NCBI RefSeq assembly: GCF_000764205.1 | Contig: NZ_JQDZ01000012.1 | Span: forward strand, 89,527-153,526 | DNA from: Thalassotalea sp. ND16A | GTDB taxonomy: Bacteria > Pseudomonadota > Gammaproteobacteria > Enterobacterales > Alteromonadaceae | Reading direction: 5' to 3' | Length of the DNA stretch: 64,000 bases | Part shown: positions 8,816 to 15,993 of the stretch, piece by piece | How positions within the stretch are numbered: position 1 is the stretch's first letter | Layout: every line of letters starts with the position of its first letter | Notes under the pieces: generated by a model | What the model saw: only the letters and a program-made list of their open reading frames with translations | What the model was told of the DNA's origin: nothing | Databases searched by the model: none | Made by a program: the position numbers and the translations under genes

Positions 8816-9412
8816 TTATATCCTGCCTTTGGAAATGTGTTGTTGTTTTATCTGCATTGCTTGCTGCCACTCTTGTGGGGTATTGGTGTTGAGCAATGCT
8901 TGTTTATTGTTAATTAATAATGATTGCGCATTCGTTAAGGCAAATACCTTTTTAAACGATGGGCCTCTGCCTGAACTTAAAAACTCGGGGCTGTTAAATT
9001 GTTGCTGCAAAAATTCACTGAGCAGCGCAGTTACCGGAATAAACGCTGGTAATGAGCAATTATCAAAATGTGTTGCCTTATTGGCAAGTGACCCTTTTAG
9101 TTGCAATTGTTGCAAATGCTGAGCATTGATAAATGGCATATCAACGGGCAGTACTAATACTGAGCGCGGTTGATATTTTTGAATTAAGGTGAAGATTCCA
9201 GCTAACGGCCCACCTTGCTCTACCACGTCAGCTACGCCACCACTGTTACTGCCAGATACGACAATATTACTGAGCTGACATTGGCCTAATAGTTGCTGAC
9301 AATGTTCCAGCATAGTGTGTTGTTGAATTTTCAGAAATGCTTTGTTTTCGCCCATTCGTGACGATTGACCGCCAGCTAAAATAATGCCTAAACAATCCAT
9401 TGAACTATCCAT
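8816..9412 (-). CDS. mobA: Molybdenum cofactor guanylyltransferase MobA
   Basis: 198 residues with the nucleotidyltransferase signature LAGGQSSRMGENKAFL (about 12-27) and PVDMPFI. It attaches GMP to Mo-molybdopterin to give the bis-MGD form needed by NapA. A 12-bp tandem duplication (ATCCATTGAACT twice, about 9396-9421) doubles the start region, so ATG at 9412 or 9400 could initiate. 9412 is preferred since AAGGA lies 8 bases upstream of it. The duplication gives the N-terminus MDSSMD. Confidence 0.93.
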   Translation of the reverse strand: MDSSMDCLGIILAGGQSSRMGENKAFLKIQQHTMLEHCQQLLGQCQLSNIVVSGSNSGGVADVVEQGGPLAGIFTLIQKYQPRSVLVLPVDMPFINAQHLQQLQLKGSLANKATHFDNCSLPAFIPVTALLSEFLQQQFNSPEFLSSGRGPSFKKVFALTNAQSLLINNKQALLNTNTPQEWQQAMQIKQQHISKGRI

Positions 9413-9422
9413 TGAACTATCC

Positions 9423-10394
9423 TTAACCGCCGAGCATCGATAAATGTTTGGTGGCTCCAGTGAAGCCGTCTTTTAAAAAGTGGGTCGCTTGTTTATCGTC
9501 CAGCAGACTGGTAATTCGACGTTGTAGTGCAGCAACATCATCCGTTTGTAATTGTTCGCGTAGCGATAAGCCTGCATCGGCAAATAAACATAAATGCAGT
9601 TTACCTAAAGAGCTTATTCGTAAACGGTTACAGGTATTACAAAAATCTTTCGCATACGGCATGATCAAACCAATAGTACCCTGGTAGTTAGGATGGGCGT
9701 ACACTATCGCCGGTCCTGCCGTTTTATTGCGTATGGTTGGTAGCCAGCCATTGGCCAATAATTGATTTTTTATGTGCTGACCACTAACATGCTGCTGTTG
9801 ATAAAATTCTTTATTATCACCGGTTTGCATCAACTCGATAAATCGTAAACTTACCGGTTTATCTTTCACATAATTAAAAAACGTATTGAGATCATGAGCA
9901 TTGTGCTCACGCATTAATACGGTATTAATTTTAATATTATTAAATCCGGCAGCCAGACCATTATCAATGCCCGATAAAATAGTATCAAGTTTGTCTTTCC
10001 CGGTGATGGCGTTAAATTGCCTCGGGTCAAGCGAGTCAATACTGATGTTTAGTGCATCCAACCCCGCATCGGTCCATATAGGTAATTGTTGCTCGAGTTT
10101 GTAACCGTTAGAGGTTAACGCCACGGTTTTTATGCCATCGGTTTGTTTACAGGCTTGAATAATTTCCGCCAGGTCTTTGCGCAGTGAAGGCTCGCCACCG
10201 GTTATGCGAATTTTTTCTGTGCCTAAACTGGCAAATCCTGTGGCGATGCGTTTAATTTCAGCGAGCTTAAGAAAGTCGCGATCGTTGTCGCACTGATAGC
10301 CATCAGGTAAACAGTAATTGCAACGAAAGTTACAAACGTCAGTAATTGATAGGCGCAGGTAATAAAACCTTCGGCCAAAGTTGTCTTGTAGCAT
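9423..10394 (-). CDS. moaA: GTP 3',8-cyclase MoaA
   Basis: 323 residues, a radical SAM enzyme that starts molybdopterin synthesis from GTP. N-terminal [4Fe-4S] ligands are C21, C25 and C28 in CNFRCNYC. The C-terminal cluster is CNTC with a later C in LHLCLF. The protein ends in the required GG. It is the first gene of the ten-gene operon. Translation starts at the ATG at 10392-10394 behind GGAAAGGTG, the same ribosome-binding context as E. coli moaA, and downstream of a riboswitch-like leader. Confidence 0.97.
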   Translation of the reverse strand: MLQDNFGRRFYYLRLSITDVCNFRCNYCLPDGYQCDNDRDFLKLAEIKRIATGFASLGTEKIRITGGEPSLRKDLAEIIQACKQTDGIKTVALTSNGYKLEQQLPIWTDAGLDALNISIDSLDPRQFNAITGKDKLDTILSGIDNGLAAGFNNIKINTVLMREHNAHDLNTFFNYVKDKPVSLRFIELMQTGDNKEFYQQQHVSGQHIKNQLLANGWLPTIRNKTAGPAIVYAHPNYQGTIGLIMPYAKDFCNTCNRLRISSLGKLHLCLFADAGLSLREQLQTDDVAALQRRITSLLDDKQATHFLKDGFTGATKHLSMLGG

Positions 10395-10770
10395 TGTTCA
10401 CCTTTCCAAATGGGGGAGGTTAACAGGTTTCCCTATTAGCCCTGGTAGCATGTATACCCGCTCCACTTCAAGATGTAGGTTTCAGAGTTCTTGAGCGATT
10501 CCAATACAAGGCGCAGTTATGTAGGAATGGTTATTCCGTTTCAAATAACTGCAACGACATAGTGGTATTGCTCAAGCACTTCTTCGATGGGGTTAAAAGT
10601 AATTTATGCCGCGTTATTAAATTTAACAATGGAACAACCATTCTCTAAATCTAATGCCTTGCCTAAATTGCTTTTAACTCCCACTGAAATCCCACATCCT
10701 GAAGAGGAACGGGTATAACTACGGCTAAGGTTTCATCTCTCGGTCAGGTTTAATTTAAACCTTAAACTGG
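10395..10770 (-). promoter_or_regulatory. Moco riboswitch-like moaA leader, split by a MITE
   Basis: Read on the minus strand, the 58 bases before moaA (10395-10452) contain CTACCAGGGC, a hairpin TAATAGG-GAAA-CCTGTTA, ACCTCCC and TTTGGAAAGGTG. The E. coli moaA Moco riboswitch, as I remember it, has CCACCAGGGC, a hairpin, GCCTCCC and TCTGGAAAGGTG in the same order. On the far side of the MITE (10718 onward), ACCTTAGCCGTAG resembles the E. coli TGCTTTGGCCGTGAC. The match is strong for the 3' half and weaker for the 5' half. The GTAG and CTAC flanking the MITE can pair and would close the interrupted stem. Confidence 0.6.
10453..10717. mobile_element. MITE-like element, copy 1 (in moaA leader)
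   Basis: A 265-bp non-coding element bounded by inverted repeats starting TATACCCG: the left end TATACCCGCTCCACTTCAAG pairs with the right end read in reverse, TATACCCGTTCCTCTTCAGG. It shares a nearly identical core of about 100 bp (GGGAGTTAAAAGCAAT, AGAGAATGGTTGTTCCATTG, AACGCGGCATAAATT, read on the minus strand) with the copy at 39834-40110, in opposite orientation. It has no open frame, so it would be moved by a transposase encoded elsewhere. Both copies end in TA, but a target duplication could not be proved. Confidence 0.85.
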
Positions 10771-10812
10771 GGCTTAGAAACACGAAGCTCGGCGATTAAA
10801 AATATTTTGTAA

Positions 10813-10895
10813 GTATATGGCAAAGGCACTATTTTATTAGTGCGCTTGCCATATACAGTAACACTTTATTGGCGTTTAGGCCAATAAAGTGTTAC
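10813..10895 (-). terminator. Tandem hairpins behind the porin gene
   Basis: Two hairpins lie back to back. 10858-10895 has a perfect 16-bp stem (GTAACACTTTATTGGC and its complement) with a six-base loop. 10813-10856 pairs GTATATGGCA with TGCCATATAC and has an inner CACT/AGTG pair. They start 25 bp downstream of the porin stop. The second is followed on the minus strand by TTACAAAATATTTTT. They probably terminate or stabilise the porin mRNA. Confidence 0.6.
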
Positions 10896-10919
10896 GTAAG
10901 GGGGAGCGGTGGTTATTGC

Positions 10920-12128
10920 TTAGAAGTTAGCAGATAACATCAACCAGATTTTAGTGGTATCGGTTGCATGGTCATCGGCAGAGTAGCTTGCCGCTTTCAA
11001 TAAACCAGATACTTGCTTGTTAAACTTGTATCCCGCCGCAATGTTAAACTCAGTACCTAAATCGTAGCTACCTTCGTCACTTTCATAAATATGGTATGTA
11101 GCAGATAATCCAACAGGACCTAGTTTAGTGGCACCTTTTACGTAGGTATCAACAATACCGTCAGCTGGAGTCGATAAGAATTTATCGGCAAAACCCTGAA
11201 ATTTATGCAGAGTTGCTAGCGGTGTAGAAAAGGCTACATTACCATCGTCGCTGCCTAATACTTCATAACCGCCACCGATACTAAAGCTTTTGAACTTGGC
11301 CATCACTTCTGCAACCATATAGCTTGCTTCAAAAGATGTTGTGTTATCGCCGGCATCTTCCTGATTAGCAAAACCCGCTTTAACCGCTAACCCTGTACCG
11401 CCTAGATCAAACTTACCATTGTAGGTAGCACCCAGAGTATTGCTTGATGCAGACGCGGCATTATCAAATTCTAAGCTGTAGTTGTATACCGTCACCGAGT
11501 GCTTCTTATTGAATGCATACTTGGCATTCACTAATATTACGTCACCGTGTAAATCCGATTTGCTACTGTCTTCACCAAAAATGCGGTTTACGTTGTATAC
11601 ATAGCTGGCATCGAGAGTAAGGCCTGTAACAGGCTTAGCTTGTAAACGGTAACCATCGTAAGTTTGTTCGTTTTGACGCCATGCCACACCACCAACAAAA
11701 CGTTGGTCATCAAGAACGATGCGTTGACGGCCAGCAGTAGCCGTGAACATATCGCCTGAGTATTGTAAATAAGCCTGGTTAATTTCGCTGCCTTCGGGAT
11801 CGGCCACTACGGCATGATCGGTTACACCGTTAACTGTAGAGTTATAGCTATCGTTGCCAATGGCGGTAACGTTATCCGCTTCAACTTTGGCACTAAAATT
11901 AGACACTTTACCAGTGGTCACGGTGATACGACTTTTCAATGTTGACGCCAGTGCTTCTTCTTGCACGCCATCCTGGTCAACGCTTTCTACACGATAACGT
12001 AAAGACACATCAACTTTAGACTCTTTAACCGCTTTTGAAACATCACCACCAATATTTGCTGAAGCAGTAAATGCGGTTGCTAAACCTAAACTCACTAAAC
12101 TTAATTTTAAAGCATTTGATTTTCTCAT
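10920..12128 (-). CDS. Outer-membrane beta-barrel porin-like protein
   Basis: 402 residues with a Sec signal peptide (cut about after TASA, residue 24). The mature protein is built of alternating amphipathic strands and ends in the outer-membrane sorting residue Phe (IWLMLSANF). The conserved TAGRQRIVLDDQRFVGGVAWRQ stretch suggests the alginate-export/OprD-like porin group. The substrate cannot be told. It stands between the molybdenum operon and moeA and has two FNR-like boxes upstream, so a role in anaerobic respiration (for example passage of nitrate or nitrite) is possible but inferred. A perfect 14-bp palindrome AAGCGCTAGCGCTT (12143-12156) lies just before its start. Confidence 0.8.
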   Translation of the reverse strand: MRKSNALKLSLVSLGLATAFTASANIGGDVSKAVKESKVDVSLRYRVESVDQDGVQEEALASTLKSRITVTTGKVSNFSAKVEADNVTAIGNDSYNSTVNGVTDHAVVADPEGSEINQAYLQYSGDMFTATAGRQRIVLDDQRFVGGVAWRQNEQTYDGYRLQAKPVTGLTLDASYVYNVNRIFGEDSSKSDLHGDVILVNAKYAFNKKHSVTVYNYSLEFDNAASASSNTLGATYNGKFDLGGTGLAVKAGFANQEDAGDNTTSFEASYMVAEVMAKFKSFSIGGGYEVLGSDDGNVAFSTPLATLHKFQGFADKFLSTPADGIVDTYVKGATKLGPVGLSATYHIYESDEGSYDLGTEFNIAAGYKFNKQVSGLLKAASYSADDHATDTTKIWLMLSANF

Positions 12129-12142
12129 GACTTTCTCCTGGT

Positions 12143-12156
12143 AAGCGCTAGCGCTT
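12143..12156. promoter_or_regulatory. Perfect 14-bp palindrome in the porin 5' untranslated region
   Basis: AAGCGCTAGCGCTT is fully self-complementary and lies 15 bp upstream of the porin ATG. It could be an operator or a small RNA-level hairpin next to the ribosome-binding site. No known regulator was matched. Confidence 0.4.
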
Positions 12157-12225
12157 TTATATTTTTAATGTTTGTATTTAATTCATTTAATGGCGCTATT
12201 TTCGGTTAAATTAACTCGCTAAACA

Positions 12226-12309
12226 TTGATATAAATCAGCTTTTTTATCATTGAGTATTTACTTTAAAATAAACTGTTTGCTATGTAAAAAAAGTTTGAT
12301 GTAAATCAC
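12226..12309. promoter_or_regulatory. Two FNR-like boxes between porin and moeA
   Basis: TTGATATAAATCAG (12226-12239) and TTGATGTAAATCAC (12296-12309) each match nine of the ten specified bases of the FNR consensus TTGAT-N4-ATCAA. Their centres lie about 104 and 174 bp upstream of the porin start, and 180 and 110 bp upstream of moeA. CRP sites have a related consensus and remain an alternative, especially for the second box. The neighbouring nap operon has a perfect FNR box, which favours FNR. Confidence 0.55.
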
Positions 12310-12412
12310 TTTTTACTGCTTTTGTCGGGGATATTTGGCGAAAAGGATTTTGGCTTTTACAGCCAATGAATTAGTATAGAAGAACTATTACCAATTTATA
12401 AAGAATGTATTT

Positions 12413-13660
12413 ATGTCAGACTGTTGTTCAGCGCCAGGATTAATGGCCTTTGATCTTGCTTTAAAACAATTGCTAGATAATGTGCCGGCCCCAGAAAATA
12501 GTCAGCATGTGGCGATTGAAAATGCTCTTGGCAAAGTCTTGGCCGGTGATGTGATATCGCCAGTATTTGTGCCACCGCACAATAACTCGGCGATGGATGG
12601 TTATGCCTTTAACTCTCAGCTTAGTGTGCAGGCGATTAACACCAATAGTGGCTTAGAGATTGTCGGTCGCTCCTTTGCTGGAGAACCGTTTACCGGTCAA
12701 ACTCAAGCGGGGCAAAGCATCAGGATCATGACTGGCGCAAAAATGCCAAGATGTTGCGATACTGTGGTGATGCAAGAAAACACTGAAGTTAAAGATGGCC
12801 AACTGCATTTTACTAAAGCACCAGTTGCTAACAGCAATGTGCGCAAACAAGGTGAAGACATCCAGCTCAATGATAAAGTGCTTACTAAAGGTCACAAGCT
12901 AACCGCAATCGACATCGGTGTATTGGCATCATTGGGCATTGCCAAAATTGAAGTGTTCGCACCTTTAACCGTCGCCGTACTTTCTACCGGCGATGAACTT
13001 CGTAGCCCCGGCGAGCCATTAAATGATGGTGATATTTATGAAAGCAACCGCTTTGCAATAATTGCTTTATTAGAAAAATTGAACGTAAACATTCTTGATT
13101 TGGGCATCATTCGTGATGATAAAACGGCAATTACCAATGCCTTTATTCAAGCTGACATTGAGGCCGATGTGGTGATATCCAGTGGTGGCGTTTCGGTGGG
13201 CGAGGCGGATTACACCAAAGAAGTGTTAGCGGAACTTGGTGAAATAAATTTTTGGAAAATTGCGATGAAACCGGGCAAGCCATTTGCTTTTGGTAAACTT
13301 GCCAACAGCATTTTCTTTGGTCTGCCAGGCAATCCGGTATCGGCACTGGTTACCTTTTATCAGCTTGCTACTCCAGGCATTGAAAAAATGCAGGGCTTAA
13401 CGTTTAAAGCCAAGCCTAAATTTTTAGCGAAAAGCACCAGTAAATTAAAAAAATCACCAGGCAGAATGGACTTCCAACGCGCCATTTTATACTTTAGTGA
13501 AAGCGGTGAAGCACAAGTGACCAGTACCGGTTCACAAGGCTCAGGCATTTTATCGAGTTTGGGCGCGGCCAATAGCTTTATTGTACTCGATTCTGAGCAG
13601 GGCAGTGTCGAAGCTGGTGAAATGGTTTTCGTTGAACCTTACAGTGCTTTATTTCAATAA
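12413..13660 (+). CDS. moeA: Molybdopterin molybdenumtransferase MoeA
   Basis: 415 residues, close to the usual 400-411. It inserts molybdate into adenylylated molybdopterin. Visible blocks: NNSAMDGYAF, IMTGAKMPRCCDTVVMQE, VLSTGDELRSPGEPL, VVISSGGVSVGEADYTKEVL, KIAMKPGKPFAFG and FGLPGNPVSALVTF. It is transcribed away from the porin and is not part of the ten-gene operon that holds the other cofactor genes. The N-terminus has an unusual CC pair (MSDCCSAPG). The gene is followed by a perfect 32-bp palindrome. Confidence 0.97.
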   Translation: MSDCCSAPGLMAFDLALKQLLDNVPAPENSQHVAIENALGKVLAGDVISPVFVPPHNNSAMDGYAFNSQLSVQAINTNSGLEIVGRSFAGEPFTGQTQAGQSIRIMTGAKMPRCCDTVVMQENTEVKDGQLHFTKAPVANSNVRKQGEDIQLNDKVLTKGHKLTAIDIGVLASLGIAKIEVFAPLTVAVLSTGDELRSPGEPLNDGDIYESNRFAIIALLEKLNVNILDLGIIRDDKTAITNAFIQADIEADVVISSGGVSVGEADYTKEVLAELGEINFWKIAMKPGKPFAFGKLANSIFFGLPGNPVSALVTFYQLATPGIEKMQGLTFKAKPKFLAKSTSKLKKSPGRMDFQRAILYFSESGEAQVTSTGSQGSGILSSLGAANSFIVLDSEQGSVEAGEMVFVEPYSALFQ

Positions 13661-13733
13661 TATCAATTTGATTTCCTTCAACTAATCCCAAAGGGCTCGT
13701 TGCTTTTTATTGCAATATAAAAGACTATACTTA

Positions 13734-13765
13734 TAGCAATCGACATAGATCTATGTCGATTGCTA
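13734..13765. repeat. Perfect 32-bp palindrome behind moeA
   Basis: The 16-base arm TAGCAATCGACATAGA is followed at once by its exact reverse complement, with no loop. It lies 73 bp behind the moeA stop and 31 bp before the next start. No T-tract follows directly, so it is a poor classical terminator; it may be an operator, a protein-binding site or a cruciform. Confidence 0.8.
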
Positions 13766-13796
13766 ATAACTTTTATAAGCAAATCAGGCGAGTCCC

Positions 13797-14327
13797 ATGT
13801 CCAAAAAATTCATATCCTTATTGCTGTTAAGTCAGTTGGCCCTGGCCAGCTTGGTGCAAGCAAATCCAAGTAACTTAAACCCAAAGCTGCAAGTTTTTGC
13901 CAACTTTTTAGGCACCTGGGAAGCTAATTTCAAAATGATGGATGGCAACCCTTCTGTCGTCGATGTGACAACTTGGGAGCGGGCACTAAATGGCAAAGCC
14001 ATTCGCACCTTACACTCCATTAACGACGGTATGTATGGCGGCGAGTCGCTAATATTTTGGGATAAAGCACAACAAAAAATCGTCTTTTATTACTTCACCA
14101 CTGCCGATTTTTTCACCCGTGGCCATATTGAGATCATCGATGACTATAAATTTGTTGCCTATGAGGATGTCAGTGGCTCTGACGATGGCATCACTCAGGT
14201 AAAATCTACCAGTACACTACAGGGAAAGAATATTGTGGTCAGTACTGCCTATTTAAAAAATAGCAAATGGACTGAACCGGAAGTAAGAACCTATAAACCA
14301 TCAACTAAACAGGTAAAATTTAAATAA
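13797..14327 (+). CDS. Secreted hypothetical protein, DUF1579/lipocalin-like
   Basis: 176 residues with a clear signal peptide (about 1-22, ending VQA), so it is periplasmic or secreted. The mature part opens with a FLGTWEANFKMMDGNPSV block and continues as antiparallel strands (GMYGGESLIFWDKAQQKIVFYYF), which resembles the DUF1579/lipocalin-like beta-barrel group. I recognise no catalytic residues and assign no function. It stands alone behind the 32-bp palindrome and ahead of the repeat region. Confidence 0.65.
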   Translation: MSKKFISLLLLSQLALASLVQANPSNLNPKLQVFANFLGTWEANFKMMDGNPSVVDVTTWERALNGKAIRTLHSINDGMYGGESLIFWDKAQQKIVFYYFTTADFFTRGHIEIIDDYKFVAYEDVSGSDDGITQVKSTSTLQGKNIVVSTAYLKNSKWTEPEVRTYKPSTKQVKFK

Positions 14328-14464
14328 GATAATAAAACCACCGGGCTACGGGCAACTAGCTACTGGCAGTCCGCGTGGGCTCAAAGTTACTATCAAACAT
14401 TACACAATGCCGGTGCACTCAATCATGCTGCCCGTAGCCCGTAGCTAGAAGCACATCCATGGGC

Positions 14465-14503
14465 AAAAAAGCCCCAAGTGCATCTTGTAAATACACTTGG
14501 GGC
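14465..14503 (-). terminator. Intrinsic terminator, repeat copy 1
   Basis: Read on the minus strand: stem GCCCCAAGTG/CACTTGGGGC with a 13-base loop, then TTTTTTG. It faces transcription coming from napC and is part of the tandem repeat. Confidence 0.8.
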
Positions 14504-14677
14504 TCCAACAATACTGCTTGTACCTTTAGGCAACGAGCTTCTGGCAGCTAGCTACTGGCAGTCCGCGTGGACTCACAGTAACTATGAAACATTACACAAT
14601 GCCGGTGCACTCATACATGCTGCTCGTAGCTCGTAGCTCGTAGCCCGTAGCCCGTAGCTAGAAGCACATCCACGTGC

Positions 14678-14716
14678 AAAAAAGCCCCAAGTGCATATTG
14701 TAAATACACTTGAGGC
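14678..14716 (-). terminator. Intrinsic terminator, repeat copy 2
   Basis: Same hairpin as the one at 14465-14503 with one stem mismatch (GCCTCAAGTG/CACTTGGGGC) and a run of six T on the minus strand. It is the first terminator met by transcription leaving napC. Confidence 0.8.
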
Positions 14717-14729
14717 TCCAATAATACTG

Positions 14730-14855
14730 CTTGTACCTTGTACCTTGTACCTTGTACCTTGTAGTTCCTAGTTCCTAGTTCCTAGTTCCTAGTTCCTAGT
14801 TCCTAGTTCCTAGTTCCTAGTTCCTAGTTCCTAGTTCCTAGTTCCTAGTTCCTAG
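14730..14855. repeat. Heptamer arrays: CTTGTAC x4 and TTCCTAG x13
   Basis: Four exact CTTGTAC copies (14730-14757), one hybrid CTTGTAG (14758-14764), then thirteen exact TTCCTAG copies (14765-14855). The array ends three bases before the napC stop codon. Period 7 without any imperfect unit implies recent expansion. It is not a CRISPR array: there are no spacers. Confidence 0.95.
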
Positions 14856-14858
14856 TCT

Positions 14859-15446
14859 TTACCAGCCCTCTACACCTTCCATATCAGGCAGCTCATGCGC
14901 GATACCTTTATGACAATCGATACAGGTCTTCTCACCACTGGCCAACGAGGTAGAGTGTTGTTCAGATGCTCGCGTACTTTGTGAAGTGAAATCCATGTAA
15001 TCAAAGTTATGACAGTTACGACACTCCAATGAATCGTTGGCTTTTAATCGGGTCCATTCATTTTCTGCTAAGTGACGACGCTTGCCTTCAAACTTTTCAC
15101 GGGTATTGATGGTACCAAATAATTTCCCCCACACTTCTTTTGATGCCTGCATTTTACGAGCGATTTTGTCGGTCCATTTATGTGGTACATGACAATCAGG
15201 ACAGGTAGCACGAACCCCTGAACGGTTACTGAAATGTATGGTGGTTTTTAGCTCCTCGTAAGGGTTGTCTTCCATCTCATGACAAGAGATACAAAACTCT
15301 TCGGTATTGGTAACTTCTAAGGCGGTGTTAAAACCACCCCAGAAAATGATCCCGGCAATAAAGCCGCCAATGACCAAGAAACCTAAGCTGAAGTGCACAC
15401 TGGGGCGACGTATGGTTTGCCACATTTTGATAATAAAATTTTTCAT
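14859..15446 (-). CDS. napC: Tetraheme quinol dehydrogenase NapC
   Basis: 195 residues of the NapC/NirT family. One N-terminal membrane helix (about 20-42) anchors a periplasmic domain with four heme motifs: CISCH, CPDCH, CRNCH and CIDCH. It takes electrons from the quinol pool and passes them to NapB/NapA. It is the last gene of the nap operon, 10 bp behind napB. Its stop codon is followed immediately by the heptamer arrays and two tandem terminators. Confidence 0.95.
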   Translation of the reverse strand: MKNFIIKMWQTIRRPSVHFSLGFLVIGGFIAGIIFWGGFNTALEVTNTEEFCISCHEMEDNPYEELKTTIHFSNRSGVRATCPDCHVPHKWTDKIARKMQASKEVWGKLFGTINTREKFEGKRRHLAENEWTRLKANDSLECRNCHNFDYMDFTSQSTRASEQHSTSLASGEKTCIDCHKGIAHELPDMEGVEGW

Positions 15447-15455
15447 TATTGCACC

Positions 15456-15983
15456 TTAGTGTTCAGCTTGAGCTTTTTGTGCTTTCTGCTTTTCTTTCAT
15501 TATAGTGTCCATGTCTTTAAATGTATTTTCAACTAATTCTTCGGTGTCTAGTTGTGGTACATGACATTGGTTACAGAAATAACGACGAGGTGAAATTTCA
15601 GCTAAAAAGTTACCATCTCGGTTCATATAATGAGTCACACTAACCATAGGTGCTTGTGATTCATCGGTACGGTTACGAGCATGACAAGACATACACTTAT
15701 TTACCTTCAAATCTACCTGGTAATTGCGCACTTTATGTGGAATTACGGGGGGCTGCATCGGGTAATTACGCTTTTGCTTGATGTCGTCATTCGAAACCAA
15801 AGGCATTACCTTTGGCTCTTTCTGTACTTCAAGCGGCGTATTATTGCGTAAAGTAGCAACTTCTTCCGCGTTAGTGAACGTTGCGAGCGTAGACATTAAA
15901 ATGCCGGCAGAAAGTAAGGCAAAAACGGATTTCATGCTTAGTGATTTTTTAGCTATTGTTCTTGTGCTCAGTGATTTAGTCAT
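15456..15983 (-). CDS. napB: Periplasmic nitrate reductase diheme cytochrome NapB
   Basis: 175 residues. A signal peptide (about 19-40, ending TNA) leads to a periplasmic protein with two heme motifs, CMSCH and CNQCH. It moves electrons from NapC to NapA. The start at 15981-15983 is chosen because AGGAGCAGG lies just upstream and because starts further upstream fall inside napA. The N-terminal region before the hydrophobic core is longer than usual and basic. Confidence 0.93.
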   Translation of the reverse strand: MTKSLSTRTIAKKSLSMKSVFALLSAGILMSTLATFTNAEEVATLRNNTPLEVQKEPKVMPLVSNDDIKQKRNYPMQPPVIPHKVRNYQVDLKVNKCMSCHARNRTDESQAPMVSVTHYMNRDGNFLAEISPRRYFCNQCHVPQLDTEELVENTFKDMDTIMKEKQKAQKAQAEH

Positions 15984-15993
15984 GATCCTGCTC

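Larger units (their letters stand above)
14351..14735. repeat. Two tandem copies of a 174-193 bp intergenic unit
   Basis: Copy 1 (14351-14524) and copy 2 (14543-14735) share the same order of parts: CTAGCTACTGGCAGTCCGCG, a block with ATTACACAATGCCGGTGCAC, heptamers of the CCGTAGC/TCGTAGC class, a terminator hairpin, and CTTGTAC. Copy 2 is longer mainly because it has more CGTAGC heptamers. No open reading frame is supported. The stretch 14328-14858 holds only this and the heptamer arrays. Confidence 0.9.

Noticed and set aside
14765..14855. Regular repeat array that could be taken for CRISPR
   Set aside because: The period is 7 bp with no spacers and no cas genes nearby. It is a microsatellite-type heptamer array.
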